A DNA stretch of 26,525 nucleotides, taken from assembly GCA_027021685.1 (NCBI GenBank), contig JALUTW010000416.1, forward strand, positions 1 through 26,525, given 5' to 3'. Below the pieces are notes generated by a model. That model did no database searches and was not told the origin of the DNA. It saw only the letters and a program-made list of their open reading frames with translations. Source of the DNA: Chromatiales bacterium. GTDB taxonomy: Bacteria; Pseudomonadota; Gammaproteobacteria; CAMYNG01. Shown here piece by piece: positions 7,189 to 13,963 of the stretch (within the stretch, counting starts at the first letter, position 1; each line of letters opens with the position of its first letter). Made by a program: the position numbers and the translations under genes.

Positions 7189-9051
7189 GTGACCACACTG
7201 CTGCGTCGACTCGCCCCGGCACTGGCGCTACTTTACCTGCTGCTCGCCGGCTGCACGACCGTGCCCGAGGGCCAGCCCCCGGACACCGCGGCCCTGGCCC
7301 GCGCCGAGGCCCTGTTCCGGTCCGGGGACCACGCTGCCGCCGCGGCCGCCCTGGGCGAGCTGGCCGCCACCGCCAGCGGCGAGCGGCGCCAGTACCTGCG
7401 ACTGCGTCAGGCCGCGGCCCTGGCCCGTGCCGGCGAGCTGGACGCGGCGCGCCGGCTCCTGCAGCAGGTGGAGGCCGAGGCCCTGGCCCCGCCCGGGCTG
7501 CCGCTGCGCCTGGCCCGGGCCCACCTGGCCCTGGCCGCACGCATGCCCGACGCGGCACTGGAGGCATTGGCCGCACCGCCGCCGGCCGATGCCCCGCCGG
7601 AGCTGCAGGCCGAGTTCCACCTCCTGCGCAGCGAGGCCTTCGCCCTGCAGGGCAACCACCTGGAGGCGGCGCGCGAGCGCATCCTGCGCGAGTCCTTTCT
7701 CGACGACCCCGGCGCGCAGCTCGAAAACCAGAAGGCCATCTGGTCCGAGCTGGGCAGCCTCACCGAGCGCGCACTGCAGCGCCTGCGGGTGGCACCGCCG
7801 CCCGACGTGCTGAGCGGCTGGATGGAGCTGGTGCGGCTGGCCAAGCGCTTCCAGCTGCGACCGGAGCAGCTGCGCGAGGCCCTGGCCGAGTGGCGCCGCG
7901 ACTATCCCTCGCACCCGGCCCGCGACGAGCTGCTGCAGGGGCTGCTGGAGCGCAAGGCCGAGGACGTCACCTACCCCGAGCGCCTCGCCCTGCTGGTGCC
8001 CCTGTCGGGTCGCTTCGCCCGCGCCGGCGAGGCGGTGCGCGACGGCTTTCTCGCCGCCTACTACACCCACCGGCCCGAGGCCATGCACGAGCTGCGCATC
8101 TACGACACCGGCGGCGATCCGGCGCGCATCGACGTGATCTACGCCCAGGCGGTGACCGACGGGGCCCGCTTCGTCGTCGGCCCCCTGGACAAGGCCGCGG
8201 CCGAGCGGCTGGCCTCGCGGGGGGACCTGCCGGTGCCCACCCTGGCCCTCAACTACGTGCCGCTGGACACGCCGCCGGCCAACCTGTACCAGTTCGGGCT
8301 CTCGCCCGAGGACGAGGCCCGGCAGGTGGCCGAGCGCACCTGGCTCGATGGCCACGTCAACGGCGTCGCCCTCATCCCCGCCGGGCCGTGGGGCGAGCGC
8401 GTGTTCCGCGCCTTCGACGCCCGCTGGACCGAGCTGGGCGGCCGCACCCTGGAGGTCCAGGCCTACAACCCGGGGGACAACGACTTCTCGGTGCCCATCC
8501 GCCGCCTGCTCAACATCGACGACAGCCGCCGCCGCTACCGGCGCCTGCGTACTCTGCTCAAGGAGCGCCTCAAGTTCTCGCCGCGCCGGCGCCAGGACAT
8601 CGACTTCATCTTCGTCGCCGCCTACCCGCGCCAGGCACGCCAGATCCGGCCCCAGCTCAAGTTCTACCACGCCACCGACCTGCCGGTGTACGCCACCTCC
8701 CACGTCTACACCGGCAGCCTCAACCGGGAAAAGGACCGCGACATGGACGGCATCGTGTTCGGCGACATGCCCTGGGTGCTGTCCGAGACCTACTCCCACA
8801 GCAGCCTGCGCGGGGAGATCGAGCCCCACATCACGCCGGCCGGGCGCGGCCTGCAGCGCCTCTACGCGCTGGGCATCGACGCCTTCAACATCATCGCCGC
8901 ACTCAATCCCCTGCGGCGCTATCCCTACGAGCGCTACGACGGCGAGACCGGCAGCCTCAGCCTGGACGAAAAGAACCGGGTCCACCGCCAGCTCACCTGG
9001 GTGCGGTTCCGCTCCGGCCAGCCCACCCTGCTCGACACCGAGGTCCAGTGA
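7189..9051 (+). CDS. lpoA: LpoA, outer-membrane lipoprotein activator of PBP1A
   Basis: LpoA is anchored in the outer membrane and reaches through peptidoglycan to stimulate the bifunctional synthase PBP1A. From the GTG at 7189 the product is 620 residues, with a lipoprotein signal: two arginines at 6-7, a Leu/Ala core, and lipobox LAGC with the lipidated cysteine at 22. Thr at +2 means no inner-membrane retention. Residues about 35-255 are Ala/Leu/Arg-rich helical repeats of TPR type. From about 263 (ERLALLVPLSGRFARAG) begins the LppC/YraM domain, which has a periplasmic-binding-protein type I fold. An ATG at 7099 is in frame but lies upstream of the predicted transcription start and would bury the signal peptide. 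It leads the yraM-yraN-yraO type operon. Confidence 0.93.
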   Translation: MTTLLRRLAPALALLYLLLAGCTTVPEGQPPDTAALARAEALFRSGDHAAAAAALGELAATASGERRQYLRLRQAAALARAGELDAARRLLQQVEAEALAPPGLPLRLARAHLALAARMPDAALEALAAPPPADAPPELQAEFHLLRSEAFALQGNHLEAARERILRESFLDDPGAQLENQKAIWSELGSLTERALQRLRVAPPPDVLSGWMELVRLAKRFQLRPEQLREALAEWRRDYPSHPARDELLQGLLERKAEDVTYPERLALLVPLSGRFARAGEAVRDGFLAAYYTHRPEAMHELRIYDTGGDPARIDVIYAQAVTDGARFVVGPLDKAAAERLASRGDLPVPTLALNYVPLDTPPANLYQFGLSPEDEARQVAERTWLDGHVNGVALIPAGPWGERVFRAFDARWTELGGRTLEVQAYNPGDNDFSVPIRRLLNIDDSRRRYRRLRTLLKERLKFSPRRRQDIDFIFVAAYPRQARQIRPQLKFYHATDLPVYATSHVYTGSLNREKDRDMDGIVFGDMPWVLSETYSHSSLRGEIEPHITPAGRGLQRLYALGIDAFNIIAALNPLRRYPYERYDGETGSLSLDEKNRVHRQLTWVRFRSGQPTLLDTEVQ

Positions 9052-9073
9052 CGGCCCCGGCGGCACCACGGGC

Positions 9074-9433
9074 ATGCTGACCCTCCGCCGCGGCCGGCAC
9101 GCCGAAGCGCAGGCCCTGGATCACCTGCAGCGTCACGGCCTGAAGCTCATCGCCCGCAACTTCCGCTGCCGCCAGGGCGAGCTGGACCTGGTGATGCAGG
9201 ACGGGCGGACCGTGGTCTTCGTCGAGGTGCGCTGCCGCAACAATCCCCGCTACGGCAGCGGGGCGGAAAGCGTAAACGCACGCAAGCGGGCAAAGCTCAC
9301 CGCGGCTGCGTTATACTTCCTGCAAACGCATCCCCGCTGGCAGCAGGCCCCCGCCCGGTTCGACGTGGTCTCCATCCGCGAACAGGGCGGCGCCACCCGC
9401 ATCGACTGGATCCGCAACGCCTTCGAGACATGA
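9074..9433 (+). CDS. yraN: YraN, UPF0102 endonuclease-like protein
   Basis: A 119-residue protein of the UPF0102 family, which has a restriction-endonuclease-like fold with no firmly established role. The typical pattern is present: G-R-x-A-E near the start, NFRCRQGELDLV at about 34-45 and VVFVEVRCR at about 52-60. These contain the acidic residues and E-V-R (usually E-V-K) that resemble a PD-(D/E)XK nuclease centre. It follows lpoA by 22 nt and its stop overlaps the next start by 4 nt (ATGA). That conserved linkage with lpoA and a SIS protein is the best clue to function, perhaps in DNA processing or recombination. Nothing looks truncated. Confidence 0.93.
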   Translation: MLTLRRGRHAEAQALDHLQRHGLKLIARNFRCRQGELDLVMQDGRTVVFVEVRCRNNPRYGSGAESVNARKRAKLTAAALYFLQTHPRWQQAPARFDVVSIREQGGATRIDWIRNAFET

Positions 9434-10023
9434 ACATCGTCGACGAAATCCGTGACCTCTTCAGCGCCAGCATCGAGACCAAGCGGGCCGCGCGGGAGGT
9501 GCTGGCGGAACCCCTGGCCCACGCGGTGGAGCTGATGATTGCGACCCTGGGCCAGGGCGGCAAGATCCTGGCCTGCGGCAACGGCGGCTCCGCCGCCGAC
9601 GCCCAGCACTTCGCCTCCGAGCTGCTCAACCGCTTCGAGCGCGAGCGCCCCGGCCTGCCCGCGGTGGCACTCACCACCGACAGCTCCACCCTCACCTCCA
9701 TCGCCAATGACTACGCCTACGAGGAGGTCTTCGCCAAGCAGGTCCGGGCGCTGGGCCGCTCCGGCGACTGCCTGCTGGCCATCTCCACCTCCGGCAACTC
9801 GGCCAACGTCAGCCGCGCCATCGCCGCCGCGCACGAACAGGGCATGCGGGTGGTCCTGCTCTCGGGCCGGGACGGCGGCGAGAGCGCGCGCCTGCTCGAC
9901 AGCAACGACGTGGAGGTGCGGGTGCCGGCCGACTCCACCGCCCGGGTCCAGGAAGTGCACCTGCTGGCCATCCACTGCCTGTGCGATCGCATCGACGCCA
10001 TCCTGTTCGCAGACGCCCCCTGA
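9430..10023 (+). CDS. gmhA: SIS-domain phosphoheptose isomerase (GmhA/DiaA family)
   Basis: The 197-residue sugar-isomerase (SIS) protein belongs to the family containing GmhA, which makes D-glycero-D-manno-heptose 7-phosphate for LPS core, and DiaA, which binds DnaA and promotes replication initiation. Substrate-loop motifs are CGNGGSAADAQHF at 49-61 and STSGNSANV at 119-127. The residues equivalent to the GmhA catalytic pair are present: Glu64 (HFASELLNRF) and His177 (QEVHLLAIH). As I recall, E. coli DiaA lacks the glutamate. The position after yraN is that of diaA in enterics and of gmhA in Pseudomonas. I therefore favour an active isomerase but cannot exclude a DnaA-binding role. It overlaps yraN by 4 nt. 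Confidence 0.88.
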   Translation: MNIVDEIRDLFSASIETKRAAREVLAEPLAHAVELMIATLGQGGKILACGNGGSAADAQHFASELLNRFERERPGLPAVALTTDSSTLTSIANDYAYEEVFAKQVRALGRSGDCLLAISTSGNSANVSRAIAAAHEQGMRVVLLSGRDGGESARLLDSNDVEVRVPADSTARVQEVHLLAIHCLCDRIDAILFADAP

Positions 10024-10033
10024 GCGTCCGCCC

Positions 10034-11422
10034 ATGACCGGCCCGTCCCCAGCGTTCCTCGACCGCCTGGCGACGCTGCTGCGCCCGGACCAGGTCCTGC
10101 GCAGCGAGGCCGAGCGCTGGGCCTACGGCTGCGACAACAGCCGCCGCCAGGCCCTGCCCGACCTGGTCTGCTTCCCGGAGTCCCACGACGAGGTGCGCGA
10201 GGTGGTGCGCCTGTGCCACCGGCACCGGGTCCCGCTCATCCCGCGCGGGCGCGGCACGGGCACCACCGGCGCGGTGGTCCCCGAGGGTGGCGGCGTGGTG
10301 CTGTCCACCGAGCGCATGACCCGCATGGAGCCGGTCAATGCCGCCGACCGCTACGTGGTGGTGGAACCCGGCGTGACCAATGCAGACGTCCAGGCCGCCG
10401 CCGCGGCCTGCGGCTTCTTCTGGGCACCGGATCCCACCAGCGCGGCGTTCTCCAGCGTGGGCGGCAACCTGGCCTACAACTCCGCCGGCCCGCGTGCGGT
10501 CAAGTACGGCACCCCGCGCGAGAACACCCTGGGCCTGCGCGCGGTCACCGGTGACGGACGCGAGCTGCGCACCGGTGTCCATACCACCAAGGGTGTGGTG
10601 GGCTACGACCTCACACGCCTGATCATCGGCTCCGAAGGCACGCTGGCCGTCATCACCGAGGCCACGCTGAAACTGACGCCCCTGCCCGGCGCACGCCGGA
10701 CCCTGCGCCTGGGCTACACCGGCACCGATGCGGCCGCGGAGGCCATCACCCGCATCATGGCCCAGCCGGTGGTGCCGTGCGCGGTGGAGTTCATGGATGC
10801 CGCCGCCCTCGACCTGGTGCGCGCCGAGGTGGGGTTGCCCGGCGAGGTCCGCGCCCTGCTGCTGGTGGAGGTGGACGGCACCACCCGCCACATCGACGAC
10901 GACACCGGGGCGGTGCTGGCCGCCGCGCGGGTGGACGGCCTGGCGGAGGCGCGCCAGGCCCGCACCGGGGACGAGGCCGCGCAGCTGTGGGCCGCGCGCA
11001 AGGCCCTGTCACCGGCCCTGCGCCGGGTGGCACCGGACAAGATCAACGAGGACGTAGTGGTGCCGGTCTCCGCCCTGCCCCGCCTCGTCGCCGGGCTGGA
11101 GGCCGTCGCCGCCCGCCGTGGCATCGCCATCGTCAACTTCGGCCACGCCGGCAACGGCAACCTGCACGTCAACCTGCTCTACGACGCCGCCGATTCCCGC
11201 CAGCGGGCCGCCGCGCACGCGGCCCTGGACGACGTGTTCGCGCTGGTGCTGGATCTCAACGGCACCCTCTCCGGCGAGCACGGCGTGGGCATCGTCAAGC
11301 GCGACCATATCGTTCGCGAGCTGGACCCCGAGGCCCTGGCCCTCATGCACCAGCTCAAGGCCGTGTTCGATCCGGCGGGCATTCTCAACCCGGGGAAAAC
11401 GCTTCCGGCACCCGGCGGCTGA
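10034..11422 (+). CDS. GlcD-type FAD-linked 2-hydroxyacid oxidase/dehydrogenase
   Basis: The 462-residue flavoprotein is of the glycolate oxidase subunit D / D-lactate dehydrogenase family. The N-terminal FAD-binding PCMH domain (about 38-220) includes PRGRGTGTTGAVVP at 70-83 and SVGGNLAYNSAG. The C-terminal FAD-oxidase domain carries GHAGNGNLHVN at 370-380, whose histidines are the family's presumed metal or substrate site, and SGEHGVGIVKR from about 413. There is no iron-sulfur domain, so it would pass electrons to a partner or directly to quinone or cytochrome. The substrate cannot be told from sequence; D-lactate, glycolate and D-2-hydroxyglutarate are all candidates. The start ATG is 10 nt after the gmhA stop, so it is probably co-transcribed. 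It ends convergent to the macrodomain gene. Confidence 0.88.
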   Translation: MTGPSPAFLDRLATLLRPDQVLRSEAERWAYGCDNSRRQALPDLVCFPESHDEVREVVRLCHRHRVPLIPRGRGTGTTGAVVPEGGGVVLSTERMTRMEPVNAADRYVVVEPGVTNADVQAAAAACGFFWAPDPTSAAFSSVGGNLAYNSAGPRAVKYGTPRENTLGLRAVTGDGRELRTGVHTTKGVVGYDLTRLIIGSEGTLAVITEATLKLTPLPGARRTLRLGYTGTDAAAEAITRIMAQPVVPCAVEFMDAAALDLVRAEVGLPGEVRALLLVEVDGTTRHIDDDTGAVLAAARVDGLAEARQARTGDEAAQLWAARKALSPALRRVAPDKINEDVVVPVSALPRLVAGLEAVAARRGIAIVNFGHAGNGNLHVNLLYDAADSRQRAAAHAALDDVFALVLDLNGTLSGEHGVGIVKRDHIVRELDPEALALMHQLKAVFDPAGILNPGKTLPAPGG

Positions 11423-11473
11423 ATCGAGGGACAGTCCACCAGTGCGCCAGGGCCGGGACGGGAAGATTGCAAT

Positions 11474-11504
11474 GCCGGGCGGCGCGCCTACGACGGCGCC
11501 CGGC
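11474..11504. other. Hairpin between convergent genes
   Basis: GCCGGGCG (11474-11481) pairs perfectly with CGCCCGGC (11497-11504), leaving a 15-nt loop that includes the macrodomain stop codon. It sits between the convergent FAD oxidase and macrodomain genes, where a bidirectional terminator is expected, but neither strand has a T-run after it. Its role is uncertain. Confidence 0.3.
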
Positions 11505-12021
11505 TTCCACCCGCGGCCTGGTCCGGGCACTGGCGGGCCAGCTCGCGCTCGTACCGTGCCGCGTCTTCCGGGCTGAAACAGCAGGCGATGATGCGCTCGA
11601 AGCGGGGCGCGTACTCGCACATGACCTTCACCGCGATGGCGGCGGCGCGGTCCTTGGGGAAACCGTACACCCCGGTGCTGATGGCGGGAAAGGCGATGCT
11701 GCGGATGCCGTTGGCCAGGGCCAGCTCGAAGCTGCTGCGGTAGCAGCGCTCCAGCAGGGCATCCTCGCCCCGGTCGCCGCCGTGCCAGACCGGGCCCACG
11801 GTGCTGATGACATGGCGGGCCGGCAGGCGGAAGCCCGGGGAGATGCGGGCCTCGCCGGTGGGGCAGCCGCCCAGGGTCTTGTTGTACTCGCGCAGCTCGG
11901 GACCGGCGGCACGGTGGATGGCACCGTCCACGCCGCCGCCGCCCAGCAGCGAGGAATTGGCGGCATTGACGATGGCGTCCACGGCCAGCCTGGTGATGTC
12001 GCCGGTGTGGACCTCGATCAC
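11488..12021 (-). CDS. ymdB: YmdB-type macrodomain, O-acetyl-ADP-ribose deacetylase
   Basis: The 177-residue single macrodomain is predicted to hydrolyse O-acetyl-ADP-ribose or remove ADP-ribose from targets; E. coli YmdB is also reported to restrain RNase III. The ADP-ribose pocket is intact: GDITRLAVDAIVNAAN at 7-22, LLGGGGVDGAIHRAAG at 25-40, and the phosphate loop ISTGVYGFP at 114-122. Asn22 and Asp32 align with the YmdB catalytic pair. Length and spacing match YmdB closely, apart from an Ala/Gly/Ser-rich tail. The start is GTG, 10 nt after the sspB stop, so the gene ends the petABC-sspAB run and probably shares its mRNA. That linkage hints at an NAD/ADP-ribose or stress function. Confidence 0.93.
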   Translation of the reverse strand: MIEVHTGDITRLAVDAIVNAANSSLLGGGGVDGAIHRAAGPELREYNKTLGGCPTGEARISPGFRLPARHVISTVGPVWHGGDRGEDALLERCYRSSFELALANGIRSIAFPAISTGVYGFPKDRAAAIAVKVMCEYAPRFERIIACCFSPEDAARYERELARQCPDQAAGGSRAPS

Positions 12022-12031
12022 GGCCGGGCCC

Positions 12032-12406
12032 CTACTTCACCACCTTGAGATGGCTGCGCGAGGGCTTGTCGGGCTGGGGCGCCGGCGGCGGGCCGTCCTC
12101 GTCCGAGAACACCATCCCCTGCCCGTTCTCGCGCGCGTAGATGGCCAGCGCGGCCTGGACCGGAAAGCTCACCTGGACCGGCCGGCCCGAGAAGCGGGCC
12201 GAGAAGCTCACCCGCTCGTTGCCGATATCCAGCCCCTCCACCGCCCGCGGGCTGACGTTGAGGACGATCTTGCCGTTTTCCACGTACTCGGGCGGGACCT
12301 GGACGTCGTCCCCCGCGGCGTCCACCAGGACGTAGGGCGTCATGTGGTTGTCCACAATCCACTCGTAGATGGCGCGCAGCAGGTAGGGTCGGCTGGAGGT
12401 CATCAT
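12032..12406 (-). CDS. sspB: SspB, ClpXP specificity adaptor
   Basis: SspB is a dimeric adaptor that delivers ssrA-tagged, ribosome-rescued proteins to the ClpXP protease. The 124-residue protein has the folded substrate-binding domain at about 1-100 (SRPYLLRAIYEWIVDN, TPYVLVD, IVLNVSPRAV, SFSARFSG). A flexible acidic and proline-rich linker follows, then a C-terminal SHLKVVK. That last segment matches the XB motif (LRVVK-like) that docks on the ClpX zinc domain, so both ends of the adaptor function are intact. The start is a tandem ATGATG; the second ATG (12403) is equally plausible. It lies 37 nt after sspA and 10 nt before the macrodomain gene, in the conserved sspAB pair. Confidence 0.96.
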   Translation of the reverse strand: MMTSSRPYLLRAIYEWIVDNHMTPYVLVDAAGDDVQVPPEYVENGKIVLNVSPRAVEGLDIGNERVSFSARFSGRPVQVSFPVQAALAIYARENGQGMVFSDEDGPPPAPQPDKPSRSHLKVVK

Positions 12407-12443
12407 GGCTCTGGCGGCCGCGGGCGTCCCCGGTGACCTCCAA

Positions 12444-13073
12444 CTATAGCCCGCCGGGCAGCTGGCGCTCCACTTCCGTCAGGCTGCGGCCGAAGGATTC
12501 CCGCCGGAACATCTTGCCGGCGTAGCGGCGGATGGCCTTGGCCGCCGGCGGCAGCTCCACCCCCAGGGCCGGCAGGCGCCACAACAGGGGCAGCAGGGCG
12601 GCGTCCACCAGGGTGAACTCGGTATTGAGGAAGAAGGGATTCTGTTCGAACAGCGGCGAGACTGCGGTGAGGGAGTCCCGCAGCAGCTTGCGCGCCTCGG
12701 TGGCCCCGCGGCCGCCCGCGGCGATGTCGGGCAGGCGGGCGTACCAGTCGCGGCGGATGCGGTAGAGCATGAGCCGGCTGGTGGCGCGGGACACCGGGTC
12801 CACCGGCATCAGCGGCGGATGGGGAAAGCGCTCGTCCAGGTACTCCATGATGAGGTGCGGGTCGTACAGGACCAGGTCGCGGTCCACCAGGGTGGGCACC
12901 TCGTCATAGGGATTGAGCTCCTTGAGCTCCTCGGGCGTGTCGTCGCCCACCACCTGCACCACGTCGTGATTGATGTTCTTCTCCGCCAGGACGATGCGCA
13001 CCATGTGGCTCAGTGGGCAGTCCTGGCCCGAGAACAGCGTCATGGTGGAACGACGGGTGGTCACGAGCGACAT
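12444..13073 (-). CDS. sspA: SspA, stringent starvation protein A
   Basis: SspA is an RNA-polymerase-binding protein with a glutathione-S-transferase fold that acts in acid and starvation survival. The chosen ATG gives 209 residues (E. coli 212) with ten residues before MTLFSG, exactly as in E. coli SspA. An ATG seven codons upstream (13094) is in frame, but its next two codons (GGG AGG) look like ribosome-site sequence. GGAGG at 13090-13086 lies 12 nt before the chosen start, a somewhat long spacing. The thioredoxin-like domain is followed by the surface motif ERFPHPPLMP, whose PHP at 84-86 corresponds to the RNA-polymerase contact patch in E. coli. The C-terminal helical GST domain includes SLVDAALLPLLWRLP-type sequence (here TLVDA). 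It follows petC by 116 nt. Confidence 0.94.
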   Translation of the reverse strand: MSLVTTRRSTMTLFSGQDCPLSHMVRIVLAEKNINHDVVQVVGDDTPEELKELNPYDEVPTLVDRDLVLYDPHLIMEYLDERFPHPPLMPVDPVSRATSRLMLYRIRRDWYARLPDIAAGGRGATEARKLLRDSLTAVSPLFEQNPFFLNTEFTLVDAALLPLLWRLPALGVELPPAAKAIRRYAGKMFRRESFGRSLTEVERQLPGGL

Positions 13074-13125
13074 CTCGATTGGCGTCCTCCCCATAGCCTA
13101 CCAGACCCCGGCCCGGTTGCGGCAC

Positions 13126-13157
13126 CCGCCGGCCGGGGAACGCCCCCCGGCCGGCGG
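13126..13157. repeat. Perfect 13-bp inverted repeat between petC and sspA
   Basis: CCGCCGGCCGGGG (13126-13138) is followed by a 6-nt loop and its exact reverse complement (13145-13157). The all-G+C stem would be very stable in RNA. It begins 32 nt after the petC stop and ends about 50 nt before the sspA start on the same mRNA. No T-run follows, so it looks more like an intercistronic stabilising or attenuating structure than a complete intrinsic terminator. Confidence 0.65.
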
Positions 13158-13189
13158 TCCACCGGCGCCGGGCCCACGCCGCCCGGCGC

Positions 13190-13963
13190 TCAATGAACGT
13201 CCTTCCAGTACTCCTTCTTCAGCGCGTAGGCCGGGAAGAAGAGGATGATCAGGAACAGGATGACCCAGAGGCCGACGTTGTAACGCTCCAGCTTGGCCGG
13301 CTCGCCCACGTAGACCAGGAAGGCCACCAGGTCACGCACCGCACTGTCGAACTCGACCGGCGTCAGCTTGCCCGGCTGGATCTGATCGAAGCCGGCAAAC
13401 TTCTCCACCTCCTTGCCGTCATGACCCTTCACCTTCTCGTACCTGGCTGCCTTGAGCCCTTCCAGCTCCCACAGCACGTTGGGCATGCCCACGTCCTTGA
13501 ACACGGTGTTGTTGGCCCCGAACGGCCGCTTGGGGTCCACGTAGAAGGAGCGCAGGTAGGTGTAGAGCCAGTCGGCGCCGCGGGACCGGGCGATGACCGA
13601 CAGGTCCGGCGGCGGTGTGCCGAACCAGGCCTTGGCCTTGTCCTTGGGCATGGCGATGGTCATGAGCGATCCCACCTTGACGGGCTCGCCTTCCGGCTTG
13701 CGCGAGAAGTCGGCGGTGAAGATGAGGTTTTCCTTCACCAGGTCGTCGGGAATACCCAGGTCCCGGCCCAGGCGGTTGTAGCGCTGGTAGGCCAGGGAGT
13801 GGCAGCCCATGCAGTAGTTGACGAACAGGCGGGCCCCGTTGCGCAGGGAACGCTTGTTGCCGAGGTCCACGTCGGCCGAGTCAAGCGGGACGCCGCTGCC
13901 CGCGGCCGAGACCATGGCCGGCGCCAGCAGGCCCAGGAGCAGAACAAAGATTGGCTTTCTCAT
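13190..13963 (-). CDS. petC: Cytochrome c1 subunit of the bc1 complex
   Basis: Cytochrome c1 passes electrons from the Rieske centre to soluble or membrane cytochrome c on the periplasmic side. The 257-residue product has a cleavable Sec signal (about 1-20, ending MVSA-AGSG) and the haem c motif CMGCH (Cys51, Cys54, His55). A probable axial Met160 lies in VGMPNVLWELEG, and APPPDLS-like sequence (TPPPDLSVIARSRG) sits near 116-129. One C-terminal membrane anchor lies at about 231-251, followed by a basic tail. The start ATG overlaps the cytochrome b stop (ATGA). The size is normal for beta/gammaproteobacterial c1. The same frame stays open far upstream through the cytochrome b gene, but that extension is not coding. 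Confidence 0.96.
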   Translation of the reverse strand: MRKPIFVLLLGLLAPAMVSAAGSGVPLDSADVDLGNKRSLRNGARLFVNYCMGCHSLAYQRYNRLGRDLGIPDDLVKENLIFTADFSRKPEGEPVKVGSLMTIAMPKDKAKAWFGTPPPDLSVIARSRGADWLYTYLRSFYVDPKRPFGANNTVFKDVGMPNVLWELEGLKAARYEKVKGHDGKEVEKFAGFDQIQPGKLTPVEFDSAVRDLVAFLVYVGEPAKLERYNVGLWVILFLIILFFPAYALKKEYWKDVH

